Shown here: one piece after another, positions 39,975-50,890 of the stretch
Position numbering within the stretch: position 1 is the stretch's first letter
Layout: every line of letters starts with the position of its first letter
Source of the DNA: Zygnema circumcarinatum
Lineage: Eukaryota; Streptophyta; Zygnematophyceae; Zygnematales; Zygnemataceae
Reading direction: 5' to 3'
Length of the DNA stretch: 64,000 bases
Assembly (NCBI GenBank): GCA_037447605.1
Contig: CM074805.1
Span: 3,057,678 to 3,121,677, forward strand
Program-made: the position numbers and the translations under genes
Notes under the pieces: generated by a model
Database searches by the model: none
What the model was told of the DNA's origin: nothing
What the model saw: the letters and a program-made list of their open reading frames with translations, nothing else

Positions 39975-40837
39975 ACTCCTTCGGGAACTATGAGCTTATT
40001 ACTTTGAGGGAGAAAGACGCAAACGCATAATAGCGCACATGTTTTTTCTCGTTCAACAGGGTGGCCACCAAATTAAAAAGAAAAAAAAAAGGTGGCTCCA
40101 CAAGCTTACACTGCCTTAAATATTTTCTCGACAATGGTGGTCTCCTAAACACGCAATAAGATGTGAAAGCACATCAAATAAAACAAAAAACTATTTCAAA
40201 AAAAAAGCGAGTTAAAGCTGGCAATTTATATCGAGCTTCTGCAGAGGTCCCTCAGACTCAGCCGCTCTTCCCCTCGCTCCGCCTCCTGCTTCCCTGCCTG
40301 CCTGCCTGCCCTTGCATCAGTGCCATTGCTCCCTTCAGCTCTGGCCATGGATGCATGCATGCATGCATGCGCCATCCCCCCCCATTGCCTGCCTGCCTGC
40401 CTGCCCCAGACCGACCCTCCCCACCTCCTGTTTGCGCGCGCTTTTGTCGTGTCTTGTCATGTACAAAGTGTACGGGTTGTACAAATTGACGGCCGGCAGA
40501 GCCACGGTTTCGTCGGCCGACAGTTTATACCGTCAACAAATCATATTACGCCACGTGGATATTTCTTGTCTGGATTTGAAACTTCATTGTGCGTATACCG
40601 TCGCAGTTTTTTCTAACGTGATTTTAACGGCGTCAACCAATAAAAAAATGTCACGTATAAAACTATTCCACGTGGCAAAATGAGATTGGTTTTCCATTCT
40701 GCCGTACTCCCCGGGAAAAGTATCCGCTCGATCCGCCCCAAGATATGGATGTCACTGAGCGCACTTTTCCCCCCCACGCCGCCTCGGGGAGGGGAGGGGA
40801 GGGGAGGAGAGGAGAGGAACCCTAAGCTTGGGCAGCC
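39975..40837. promoter_or_regulatory. bidirectional promoter region of NFD4-like and OBGC genes
   Basis: Divergent starts at 39974 (-) and 40838 (+). It holds two perfect CCACGTGG G-boxes at 40551-40558 and 40668-40675 and a CCAAT motif at 40637-40641. It also has ATGCATGC and CCTGCCTG repeats at 40290-40405, and a G-run GGGGAGGGGAGGGGAGGGG just upstream of the OBGC start. The G-boxes suit light- or stress-responsive bZIP/bHLH control of a plastid protein; this is inference from motif presence. Confidence 0.5.
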
Positions 40838-43800
40838 ATGGCGGCGGCACTCGCGCGCATGGCAGTCGCTCCCCAGATAAGATGGCTGCGGATAGAAGGG
40901 CTTCAACAGCAGCGCACGTTTCAGCTGGCGGAAAAATCAGAGCGCCTGCGCTTCTGTGCGCCATTGGCTGCATCGAAGAGAGGAAAGAAGCAGTCAGAAG
41001 ATGCGGGGCTGTGGGAAGGTGGTATGAGCGTCCCTGCTCTTCAGCCGAGGGAGGAGGAGTCGCTTGCTGGGTTTGCAGACAGCTCTGGGTCGAATCTTGC
41101 GGTTCGTCCGAAAGGTAAGAGCGGCAAAGTCGCCTCTTTGCAGGAGGAGGTGAAATTGGAAGGGATTCAAGAAGTGGAGGAAGGAAATGAAATGCTTCTT
41201 AAACGTGGAGCTGAGGGGATTCGGAGTGAAGGCGGTGGTGTAGAGGTGGTGGCTACCCTATGTGCAGAGGGGACGGAAGATTTGGAGGTGGAATATGACC
41301 TAGAGGAGGATGAGGAAGAGGATGATTGGAGCGCCGAAATCGAGGATGAGGATTGGGATGAAGACGAGGAGGAGGAGGAATATGTGGAAGTGTGGGAGGG
41401 AGATTTGCCGCCGCCAACGGAAGAGGAAGAAGCAGAGCTTTTGAGGGAGGCAGAGGCGGAGATTGCAGAGCTGGAAAGGGAACAACCAGGTGTGGAAGAA
41501 AGCTGTGAGAAGGATCTCTTGCCGTCCAGTGTGGTGAAGCTTGAAACGGAACTTGCAGCCATGCGGGCTCGAGTAGAAGAAATGGAGGAGGAGCTGCTCC
41601 TGCTGAAGGGCTCTGCAAGGAGAAGTGGGCAAAATGCTGAGGAGGTAAATGAGCAAACAAGAGAATTTAGAGACAGTACAGAGGATTGGGAATCCCCAGG
41701 AAGTGGATGGAAGAGAAACAGTGGGGATGGAGATGTGAGCATTCTCTCGCATGATGCTGGAGGAAAAAGCAGTAACAAGGGGAGGTCAAGGCATGAATCT
41801 TATGAACCAGATGGGAATTGCAGAGAGAGTGACGTCAGTCAGGGTGATGGAGGTTCCTCAGCAGTAAGTTTAGAAGATGGGTTGTCATGTGATGGATTAG
41901 ATACAAGAGGGGCAGTAGCTGTGGGTACTTACCAGGTAAGAGAGTTCGGAGAGGATGAATATTTAAGCGACGAACTGTTGCATAGGCTTGAAGTGCCTGG
42001 AGCTGCAGATGATAGCCCTGATAAGCTAAAACCTTTAAGGGAGGCAATGCTAGAATTTTCCCATTTGAAACGCAAGGCAAAAGCACAGGAGCGTGCTATG
42101 GAGTTTCTTCAACGAGATGATGAAGAAGATGACAGCGATAGTGAAAACCCTAAACGGCGTGGACTTCCAGCTATCATGAGGTGTTTTGATACTGCGAAAA
42201 TCTATGTGAAGGCTGGGGACGGTGGCAATGGCGTAGTAGCCTTTAGACGGGAAAAATATGTTCCGATGGGGGGGCCTGCAGGGGGAAGTGGAGGTCGTGG
42301 AGGTGATGTTTACCTTGTTGCCGATAAATCGCTCAATTCTCTGCTTCCTTTCAGGAAGAACGTCCACTTTCGTGCAGGACGTGGTTCCCATGGACAAGGC
42401 AGCAGTTGCCATGGCTTTACAGGCAAAGATGTAGAAGTTTTAGTACCCCCCGGTACAGTGGTCCGCCAGGTAATTGGAGACGAAGACGGCCCGGTGTTGG
42501 TGGAGTTGGTGACTCCAGGACAAAAGGAGTTGCTGCTACCGGGTGGACGCGGGGGCAGAGGGAATGCAGCGTTCAAGACAGGCCGCAATCGCGCTCCTCA
42601 ACTTGCAGAGAATGGCGAAGAGGGAACAGAAATGTGGGCATTCCCTTGAGCTTATGTTCCGTCGAGTATTTCTCTTCTCACCCGATTGAAAGCGGGAAGT
42701 GCATGCAGTTCTGTTTTCAATGGGCCCCAAGAACTTTTTGCTTGACTTCTTCTGCGTTGTTTTTAGTTTTTAATCGCCACTGCTGTTCATCTTCGAAAGT
42801 TTTGCTTGTCTGGTTTCTAGGGATTTCTCTTACGATCTGTTTTCAAGTAAGATGTCCTCAGATTAATGCCTCTTTGTCAACATTAGTTTCAACGACCGCT
42901 GTGATGGTAAAAGCATCAGTTATGCTGGTCTGTATAAAGCAGCTTTACTATGCAAATGGGCACTTCTGACAGATGCGGGCAACAGAAGTCGGTAAAAGTT
43001 GATGAATGTCATTATTTTCGTTTGTTGGGATTCCTTGGGTTTCTCATTATTGAGCATCCAGTGAAGTCCCTTGATTTGTTCAAATTTGACGTTTTCTTAG
43101 CGGGGTCTGTGGTGAGCTGATGTTAATAGCCATGAGATCATCTATTGATTGAAGAGAGAACTTTGCAAGGTAATAAAAATCATCAAAACTATGGATTTGA
43201 TACAACTCTTTTATGCGCTAAACGCGGACTGCGGTTCACTTATGCTTAGCCATGCAGGGCACATCATGAATGTAAGTTTGACATCCTCGGATGGTGGTAT
43301 CTGGTGTTTTGCCGCCCATGAACCTCACAGGTGGCTGAAACTTGAGCTGAAACTGGTGGCGGATGTGGGAATCGTTGGTGTGCCCAATGCTGGCAAGTCA
43401 ACGCTGCTGAGCGTCATCAGCGCTGCCAAACCCAAGGTATGCCGGGAAGGTGGAGAAGCTCAGAGCTCATTTGTAAATAGCATTCGGTTTTCCAGCTCTT
43501 CTTGAACCTCTCCCAGCCAATTCGACTTCTCTTACAGCAAAGCTGCAGCTTCAGTTGCTTGGCCGTAGCAGCATGACCTGTTCCTGGGCTTTCTTCGCTT
43601 GCAAGTGGGTATCTTTAAACTGAAATGGGGGGAGGCCAGGTGGCGGATTATCCATTCACCACACTGGTCCCCAACCTGGGTATGGCAGAGGTGGACTTTG
43701 AGACTCTAGTGGTGGCAGACGTACCGGGTCTGCTTGAAGGAGCACACCTTGGCTTCGGTCTCGGCCACGAGTTTTTGCGTCACACTGAACGATGCCGTGT

Positions 43801-45107
43801 GCTGGTCAGTGGGGACAATCCCGGGGACTATTTCCAGCCTGTCAAAGAACTAGGCAACTCTTGATGCTAATCTCAGTCTTGCATTATGCAGCATTGTGTT
43901 TCGGGGTTCATGGCTTCTGTGCCACTTGATCCAAGCTCGCTGAAGAGGGTTTTGCAGATTCATTTGGTGGACGGCACGCGGCCGCAGCCAGAACACGATT
44001 TTGAAGCCATTTGCAACGAGTTGGAGCTTTTCAATCCGGGACTGGCCTCCAAACCCCAAGTGGTGGTTTACAATAAAATGGACGTTCCAGAAGCTTCCAT
44101 TGAATGGCCCGCCTTCGAGGCCACCATGGCTCAACGAGGGATTAAGGTGATGCCACTTAGTGCAGCCACTGGAGAAGGCTCGTTGGCAGTGCTCCGTGCA
44201 GCGCGAGATCTGTTAAAATCTCTCCCTTCAGGTGAGATTTTGGCATTGATGGCATATGTTCATGTCACTGAGTTCATGTATCGACGATGCAGCGTCCATC
44301 ATTGGTGAGGTTTGGGGACATGGGTGTGATAAGCCTATGTATGGCTCGTTGAATAGGTGTACCAGACAAACTTGATTTGATGAGGATGACATTCGGGATA
44401 AGTCTAATTCTGCTTTGCGTGCTCGATGTACAATGCAGAAGACATAATGGATGTCATGGAAGATCGAGTGCCGGTAGGAGAGCAACTCCGAGCGCAGCGA
44501 AGGGCAGCGCTTGAGAACTTTAGTATTGTTGTGGACCGCCATCAGCGTACATTTGAGGTCGATGGCGAGGGCATGCGCAATTTTGTGCAAATGACGAACT
44601 GGGAGTAAATATACTTGCCATTTCACCCTTTTTACTGCCTCTTCCTTTTACAAATCCATTCATTGGAGTCACATTGCTCGCTGCGCAGTGTCAGCAAAAG
44701 CTTCACTTAATGTCAAGTTTGAGTTGCTGAGGTAGAGCGTTATGATTTTTGAAAACTTGCAGGTATTATGAGGCGGTCAAGCGTTTTCAGCACGTTCTAG
44801 AGGCAAGCGGTGTGAATCGTGCGCTGAAGGAGGAGGGTGTGCGAGATGGTGACAGTGTTGTCATTGGCAAGGTATGACTTGTGTCCCGCGGATTTTATAT
44901 TTGATTTTCGGTGATAAATTTGCCGTTGTCTTAAGCTGCCAAGAAGGGCCATTTCCGTTGCCTTGGATTGGTGGAACTCCGGGCTCGGCCTTACTGAGAA
45001 ACTCTTTTGTTTTTCAGATGCAATTTGACTGGCGGGGAGATAAAGACATTGAAAGTCTTGGTGAGTGGAAGCGCGGCAACCGCGGCTCTAAAGTGTGGCC
45101 TCACTGA
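40838..45107 (+). CDS. chloroplast-type OBG GTPase (OBGC) with long acidic N-extension
   Basis: Obg-family GTPase; plastid members act in 50S ribosome assembly and thylakoid development. Seven exons: 40838-42633, 43331-43436, 43640-43804, 43958-44231, 44439-44604, 44763-44871, 45018-45107, about 901 aa. The start [19 protein letters not shown] looks like a transit peptide. Residues ~100-445 are strongly acidic (Glu/Asp blocks). The glycine-rich Obg fold begins near residue 447 ([20 protein letters not shown]). G-domain motifs: G1 GVPNAGKST, switch II DVPGL, G4 NKMD, G5 SAAT. The C-terminal Obg-specific region ([20 protein letters not shown], then [14 protein letters not shown]) is complete. 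Plant OBGC proteins are usually shorter, so the extension is notable. Confidence 0.93.
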
Positions 45108-45655
45108 CCTTGATTTTTTTCGGAGAGGCGGAGCCACTGTACTAGACCGCATGGGTGAAGTCCTGCTTCATGGCGCCGTTCTATGAGGCCTTGTGGTTTT
45201 TTTCCGTGTATTTGTGAACTTTTTTTGAGAAGGTCCCTAAACAGGCAGGCTGGCATCTCTCGACAGCGCTTCATTTGTGTGTTCAAGAGGCGTTTTTTTT
45301 GTGTTGGAGTCAATGTAGCACTAAGGATGATTTGCTTTGGATTGGGATTCGATAGGAGGGCTTTCATGCTCAACTTGCCATTTTCAATTATTATTCTTGC
45401 GGTGCCCCTTTTTCGGTTGGTGCGATAAACTGTGCTTGCTGCTTGTATTCTTTTCTCTACAACCTCTATTGGCCAACAGGTCTCTGGAGACTTGCGAGTT
45501 CATCTTCCCTTTTCTTAGCAAGAAAAAGACATCGAAGTGAGGAAAGAAGCAGTCAGAAGAATCAGAAACAAAAAACAGACGTCAGAAATAGAAACTAAAA
45601 GCGAGAAAATCAGATACCAACCTTCGGACAGGTTCATACCATTCCAAAAGAAGAA
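45108..45655. other. OBGC 3' flank
   Basis: T-rich sequence after the OBGC stop, probably its 3' untranslated region. Open frames here, such as 45337-45540, have no family resemblance. Confidence 0.4.
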
Positions 45656-45775
45656 ATGGAAGTGGCATCGATCTCACGATGGCGAAGCCATCAAATGTAC
45701 ATGGACAAAATCAGCACGGGGAACCACGAGGAAGTGGTCTCAAAAGACAAAAAGAAAAAAAGCCAAAGAAGGCTT
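45656..45775 (+). repeat. dispersed hairpin repeat, copy 3
   Basis: Shorter copy of the family. Stem 1 is GATGGC-GAA-GCCATC with the loop reduced from 6 to 3 bases while the stem is intact. Stem 2 reads GTCT-CAAA-AGAC, a changed but still paired stem. Confidence 0.7.
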
Positions 45776-45825
45776 TCAGCACACAACATTCGATACATGT
45801 AGACTGTCAACTGGAACGTAACTGA

Positions 45826-45955
45826 GCCACCTCCCTCCCCTCCCTCCCTTCCCTCCCTCCCCTCCCTCCCCTCCCNNNNNNNNNNCACCCTCCCTCCCTT
45901 CCCTCCCTCCCCTCCCTCCATCCATCCCACCCTCCCTCCCTCTCCCTCCCTCCAG
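45826..45955. repeat. (CCCT)n-type low-complexity tract with assembly gap
   Basis: A CCCTCC/CCCTTCC pyrimidine tract, interrupted by 10 N at 45876-45885. The gap marks an unresolved repeat length in the assembly. Confidence 0.9.
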
Positions 45956-46319
45956 GCTGAGAGACTCAGTCAGCGTCTCCGAGGTCCTGGAGGAGCGCTC
46001 TCTTCTGGAGGGCCTCCATTCTCTGCGGCGCCTCTGTGCCCTCCACGGCCTCCCGGCCCCCAAATGTAATAAAAAGGCCAAAAAACTAAAAAATAAAAGC
46101 GGTCCGGAGAAGCGCGAAGCGGCGCAGCTCCTCGCGAGGAGACATCGGACGGATGAAGCGAAGGCAGGAATGGACGGCTCAGATTCTGCCACCTGTCATC
46201 CTGAGGCTGTGCGTCCTACGATTCATGAGCTGTAGAGTTTCCGGTCGATCAGAGTGTACAGGAAGGTGCGGCCGTGTCACGGAACAGAGGGTATGAAGGG
46301 TTGCATGTGTAGATTCACT

Positions 46320-46322
<3 letters not shown>

Positions 46323-46407
<85 letters not shown>

Positions 46408-46445
46408 TCCCTCTCCCCTCCCTCTCCCTCTCCCTCGCCCTCTCC
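46323..46445. repeat. (CT)n microsatellite grading into (CCCTCT)n
   Basis: Roughly 40 CT dinucleotides followed by CCCTCT units. Long open frames on both strands here are artefacts of the repeat. Confidence 0.95.
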
Positions 46446-46552
46446 TCGTTTTTCTCGTTTGAACTGTAGAACCTTAACTAGTGAATTTCGACAATTGCGT
46501 ATAGATTTTTTTTGGTCGCTTTTGCACACCCACATTCTCGTCGGGATTCATT

Positions 46553-46780
46553 TCATGCCCACAGTTTTGTCGCAGTCCAGTTCAGAAGGAGGTTGCGGTA
46601 GAACGTAACGGAAGCATAGAGGCAGTCATAGGACCAGAGCCTCGCGAGCTCTTTACCGTTCGGAAGAATAACGCGAGTTCTAAGCTGTTGCACAGTACGC
46701 ATCCTTTTGAAATTTGAATTTGGGCTTTGGTGACGAATACGATTAATGGTTAGAACAAGGGCGAAATGTTCGGGGTCCAA
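46553..46780 (-). other. unrecognised short open frame
   Basis: A 75-codon frame of ordinary composition (contains RVILPNGKELARLWSYDC). No family or neighbouring exon was recognised. It may be a relic or chance; listed only because the composition is protein-like. Confidence 0.12.
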
Positions 46781-46789
46781 AGTTTCAAT

Positions 46790-46935
46790 AATTATGGTGA
46801 AGGTTAATAATTATGGTTAAGGTTATGGATTAGGGATCAAAACGCAACTTTAGACTTTAGGGCTTGAGATTGGGTTAAGGCTAACTAATAAGGGTTTGGT
46901 ATATAAGGTATATGCGTAGGGTTAAGGGTTTAAGA
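46790..46935 (+). repeat. degenerate telomere-like stretch
   Basis: A run of diverged TTAGGG/TTTAGGG-related words: ATTAGGG, CTTTAGGG, GGGTTAAGG, AGGGTTT, TAGGGTTAAGGGTTTAAGAG. It is consistent with an old interstitial telomeric patch. Also contains GTATATGC at 46908-46915. Confidence 0.4.
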
Positions 46936-47852
46936 GGGTTCGTGAGACGAGAGTTCCGGTTTTTCGTTCGTACCCTTTTGCGGTGGCCCCGCCACGGAGC
47001 AACGGAACGGACGGGAATGGAACGGTGCCACCCCCAAGCGCCACATGTAACGGAACGGCAGCGGCGAGGGCGAGGACTCGTGTCGCGGTGTTGTGCCTGA
47101 AACGAGCGATATATCGAACGTATCGCTCGCGCTGTGCGGTACGCCAATGGGGCGCCGTGGCTTTTCGTTCCTCGCACGTGCGGAATCCAACCGTCGACGC
47201 AGCTCGCCTTGGCGCTGCGGTGCTGCGTGTGACATGACAGGGCGTGACGCGCAACACCCCATCCTCGCCGTGTTGCACTTTCTCATTCGTCTTTCTCTTA
47301 CTCCTTCAGTATGTGATGAATGAAAGTTAGTTTCACTAGAATGGAGTGCCAGCCAACTCTACCCAACCCATAAAAAAAAAATTATGGAAAAATGGAAAGA
47401 AAAAGAAAAGAAGGAGAGAGGTAGACACCCCTCTCTCTACCTCTCCCCCTCCCCCGCACCTCCTCCTTCTGCTCACTCTCTCACTCTCCGTGCAGTCTGC
47501 ACTCAATTTAGGAGAGACATCCGAAGTTGCTCTTCAAGAGACCAGATTCGCACCTTCGACACGCTAGTGCCACAACACATGTTGAATCGTATGAAGAAAA
47601 TGCGGAACATATCAATTACGTGAAAACCAGCCCGTCGGAAAAACCCACCGTACAAGTTAAACCTGCCGCCCCTAGAGCAAAATATGGGCAATCCTTCATC
47701 CCTATTGGATTCAGACACCCTCCAAACCCTCACCACTACCTCCAGACGTTCGTATCACCCAACACCCCTACCTATTCAGGAACAGCAGAACGGCACTTAT
47801 TTCTCTCAAACATCTGCTGCCCATGCCCTCTCCTTAGACCAAAACAGAGTTC
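46936..47852. other. spacer, PstS-like 3' flank
   Basis: GC-rich block with ACGG-type words up to about 47280, then AT-rich and pyrimidine-rich sequence. Overlapping frames on both strands at 46881-47290 look compositional. No gene is supported. Confidence 0.4.
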
Positions 47853-49038
47853 TTAGTTCGCAATGGTCACGGCAGCACCCGCAGCGGTGTACTGGGTGGG
47901 CAGCTTGTCGAAGCCGAAACTGGGGCCGAGGTTCTGCACGGAGGCGCCCATAGTGTACGTCACCCACGCCTTGACGATCCTGGAGGTGGCGGCGTTGCCG
48001 TACGACTTGCGGGCGAACTGGAACACAATGGAGGCGATGGGGTAGGTGTTGGGTCCAGCCTTGTTCAGGATGTTGATGCCGCTGAAGTAGTTGCTGGAGA
48101 GGTTGGGAACGGGGTTGGGCAGAAGGGCGGCAAGGTCGGCTCCTTTGGCGGCGAAGATGTAGTTGCCGGCGGGGTTCAGAATGGCGGCCTGGGGAACGCC
48201 GTCAGTCACGCAGAGGCCGGTCTGGACGTATCCGATGGCGTTGGCGTTGCCCTTGATGAGGGCGAGCACGCCGTCGGACTTGGCCCCATACTGAATGAGC
48301 TTGGAGACGGAGGAGAGGGTGTTCCACGAGGCGGTGGTGGTCGCCGGCCATGCAGCGACCTTGGACTTGATCCAGGACCCCACGACCTCGGTGGTGCCCG
48401 ACTTGTCGGAGCGCGCTACGGGCACCACGGTGCCGCCGGCGCCGGCGAGGAAGTTGCTCCACGGGAGGGGCGAGTCAGAGGAGTAGATGTTGTAGACCTG
48501 CGAGCCGGTGAGCTTGAGCGCGGCGGATTTCTTGGTGCAGAAGGAGTACGTCGCCACGGTGAAGGGGATGGTGTACTTGTTGGCGCCACCAGCGTCGCCG
48601 TCCTGGGTGGTCGTGAGGGCGGCGTCGGAGAAGGCCACCTGGTAGGTCTTAAGGATGAAGTTGGCGATGCCCGTGCCGGAGCCGACATTGGCGTAGGTGC
48701 CGTAGTCAGGCTTGGCGGATCCCGCGGAGAGGATGGCCTGGGCCACATACTGCGCAGCATGGCGATAGCGGGGGTTGGGGGGGAGGGTTTAATTACGGTT
48801 CTCATCATTTGGAGGTTTGAATTAGAGAAAGAGAGGCAGCAGCAGCAGCAGCAGTAGCAGCAGCAGCAGTAGCAGCAGCAGCAGCAAGCAAGCGAGCAGA
48901 GGAAGGAGGGGTGACGGTTCAGAGTGGTACGTCCTGCACGGAGGTGGCCCCGCCGATCGCAATGGCGGCCTCGGCGGAGGAGGCGGCGGAGAGGAGGAGG
49001 ACGACGGCGGCGGCGGCGAGGAGGCGGAGGGCGGCCAT
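47853..49038 (-). CDS. PstS-like phosphate-binding protein with signal peptide
   Basis: Periplasmic-binding-protein fold of the PstS family, which binds inorganic phosphate for ABC uptake in bacteria; eukaryotic relatives are secreted (DING-type) proteins. Two exons, 48931-49038 and 47853-48749, 334 aa. Exon 1 is a classic secretory signal (MAALRLLAAAAVVLLLSAAS, then AEA), followed by the PstS-type start IAIGGATSVQD. Exon 2 continues YVAQAILSAG, GSGTGIANF, the phosphate-site-like ARSDKSGTTEVV and GVLALIKGNANAIGYVQTG. Two cysteines (FCTKK, LCVTD) could form a disulfide. No partner permease genes are seen. The coding sequence is markedly GC-rich at third positions relative to its neighbours. 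A G-box lies about 110 bp upstream of the start. Confidence 0.85.
48838..48892. repeat. AGC trinucleotide repeat in PstS-like intron
   Basis: Interrupted AGC/AGT trinucleotide repeat within the 181-bp intron of the PstS-like gene (48750-48930). Confidence 0.85.
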
Positions 49039-49143
49039 GGCTACGGCGGGCGGCGAGGGTGAGGGGACGGGCGGTAAGCAGAGGGCACTTGACTTTCGGC
49101 GCCCGCGCAGCCGCTTTGTAGCTCGCGGTGGGGCCCGCCCGCG

Positions 49144-49151
49144 CCACGTGG
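49144..49151. promoter_or_regulatory. G-box upstream of PstS-like gene
   Basis: Perfect CCACGTGG about 106 bp upstream of the start codon, with a second ACACGTGG near 49214. Possible bZIP/bHLH sites. No PHR-type P1BS motif (GNATATNC) was found by eye between here and about 50200. Confidence 0.35.
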
Positions 49152-49805
49152 CGGCATCTCCGTGAGGGAGATTCCGAAGGATCAACAATGTCGGTGGACG
49201 CGTCGGTTTGTCGTGACACGTGGCGGTTCGGCGCTCGCCGACTGTCTTTGTTCCTGGTTTTGTCTTGAATGTAGATAGTTTACGCCAACGAGAAGACGCC
49301 ACATAGCCCTCCTCCACTCGGCGCCTCCTGAGGCAATCCGCTGTCCTATCCAACGGCTCGATTCGCGGCACGTCGGATCGTGTTCCCGTCAAAGTCGCGA
49401 AAGGCGACGAAAAGCGGATTGTAAAGCGACCGGGTGACGTGACGCGAGGCGGCACAAACACTCTGCGTGGCGTTCTATGTGTAAGCTGGCGCCGTTCAGT
49501 GCAGTGCAAGTCGGGGCTCGTGGCTAGGCGTTCCGTACAGACGGCGCGTCTCGACGCATTCCGTACGGACGGCTTGTCGCGCCGCGAAGAGTCTCTCCAT
49601 CGGATCTGCTTCGTCGCGTGGCCCACACAGGTGGTACATGTTGTACAATCCGTATATGTTGTACAGTGGATACATGCTGTGCAGTCAACAGTCCTCATAT
49701 TTTCCACCCTGTACAGTGCGTCCCCAAGGAATTCGCCCCGATTTTGCCGAAACCACCTTTTTGTACGGTAACTCTGTGTTAGCCGTAGTACCCGTACTAT
49801 TCGTA

Positions 49806-50060
49806 CCCCTAAAACCCTAAAACCCTAGAAATCCTAGAAACCGTACTAGCCGTACTAGCCGTATTAGCCGTACTTGCTGTACTAGCCGTTACGGGCTTCA
49901 GCAAAACTCACCGAATCTTCCCGCACTTGCCGCCGTAAGAGGCGCTCGCTCGTCTTTCTTCCTTCTTGGCTCCGATACGACACGATACTGAACGATACGG
50001 TATGATACGGTACGATACGGTACGATACGGTGCGATATGGTACGGTACGATACGTACGGT
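49806..50060. repeat. telobox-like and GTACGG 10-bp tandem repeats
   Basis: CCCTAAAACCCTAAAACCCTAG at about 49807-49828 is followed by about five imperfect copies of CCGTACTAGC (49841-49890). A second array of roughly six GGTACGATAC-type units lies at 49985-50060. The GTACG word is also frequent near 23695-23765, 30050-30080 and 61600-61735. Confidence 0.75.
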
Positions 50061-50378
50061 CCAACATGAACACTAACATGAACTCTAACAATACCGCCCG
50101 TCTATTGGTAACACGAACCATCTATTTGCAAAAATCAATATTTTCGCCTCATATTTGCCAAAACCACATACCATGGCGAAAATATGAGGACTGTTGACTG
50201 TACAGAGTCGGGGGCAATGATGGACTGCGGCGGCCCATCCGTGGCGATTGGCTGTCCCAGGTCTGTCGCGACTCGCGACGCCCATTGCATCCGTAGACGG
50301 ATACGTGGTGACGTGGCACCAATCGATGGGACCCCAAATTGTCTCTTGTGCTATCCGTCGTGTTGGTGGACTTCCGCC

Positions 50379-50577
50379 GCTCCCTCCTCGCGACGTGCCT
50401 CACACCGGTGGGTGACCTTCGCGGCTGCTTCTAGGGCTGCGTTGTTGTGCCTAGGCGTAGTTTTCCGCTCCTAGCTTTGTTTTATTGTGTTTCGGTCCTT
50501 TGTGACCAGTCCTTCGTGGTTCCACATTTTGCCTTTGTCCATGTACATTTGATGGCCTCGCCATCGCGAGTTCAATG
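50379..50577 (-). repeat. dispersed hairpin repeat, copy 4
   Basis: Minus-strand copy, full length. Stem 1 is GATGGC-GAG-GCCATC (3-base loop) and stem 2 GGTC-ACAAAG-GACC. The 3' part is shared with copies 2 and 5. It faces copy 5 head to head about 120 bp away. Confidence 0.75.
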
Positions 50578-50699
50578 AAAGTTTCCACCCTCTCGTCGCT
50601 CTGAAATTTTGAAAGTGCCACGTGGATGTCACGTCACGCGGCACTTTCTAGTTTTCGAAGAGTGCGGTTCCTTGTTTCACGAAGTGTCGCGAGAGAGAA

Positions 50700-50890
50700 A
50701 ATGCATTGGCCTCACGATGGCGATGCTGCCATTAAATGTGCATGGACAACATCATCATAGGGAAGAACCACGAGGAAAAACTGGGCGCTAGGGACCTAAG
50801 CACAAAAGATAAAAGCTTGGTGTGGAAAACTATGATTAAGCAGCCGCAAAGGTCACCGATGTGAGGCAACATCGGGAGGAGGGAGCCAAT
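50700..50890 (+). repeat. dispersed hairpin repeat, copy 5
   Basis: Plus-strand copy, the most diverged: stem 1 is GATGGC-GATGCT-GCCATT and stem 2 is partly broken. The 3' end (GGTCACCGATGTGAGGC and GGAGGAGGGAGC) matches copy 4. Confidence 0.7.

Noticed and set aside
46908-46915. GTATATGC, a match to the PHR-binding P1BS consensus
   Set aside because: It lies downstream of the PstS-like gene, nearly 1 kb past its stop; no match was seen in the upstream region, so phosphate control is not supported by motif.
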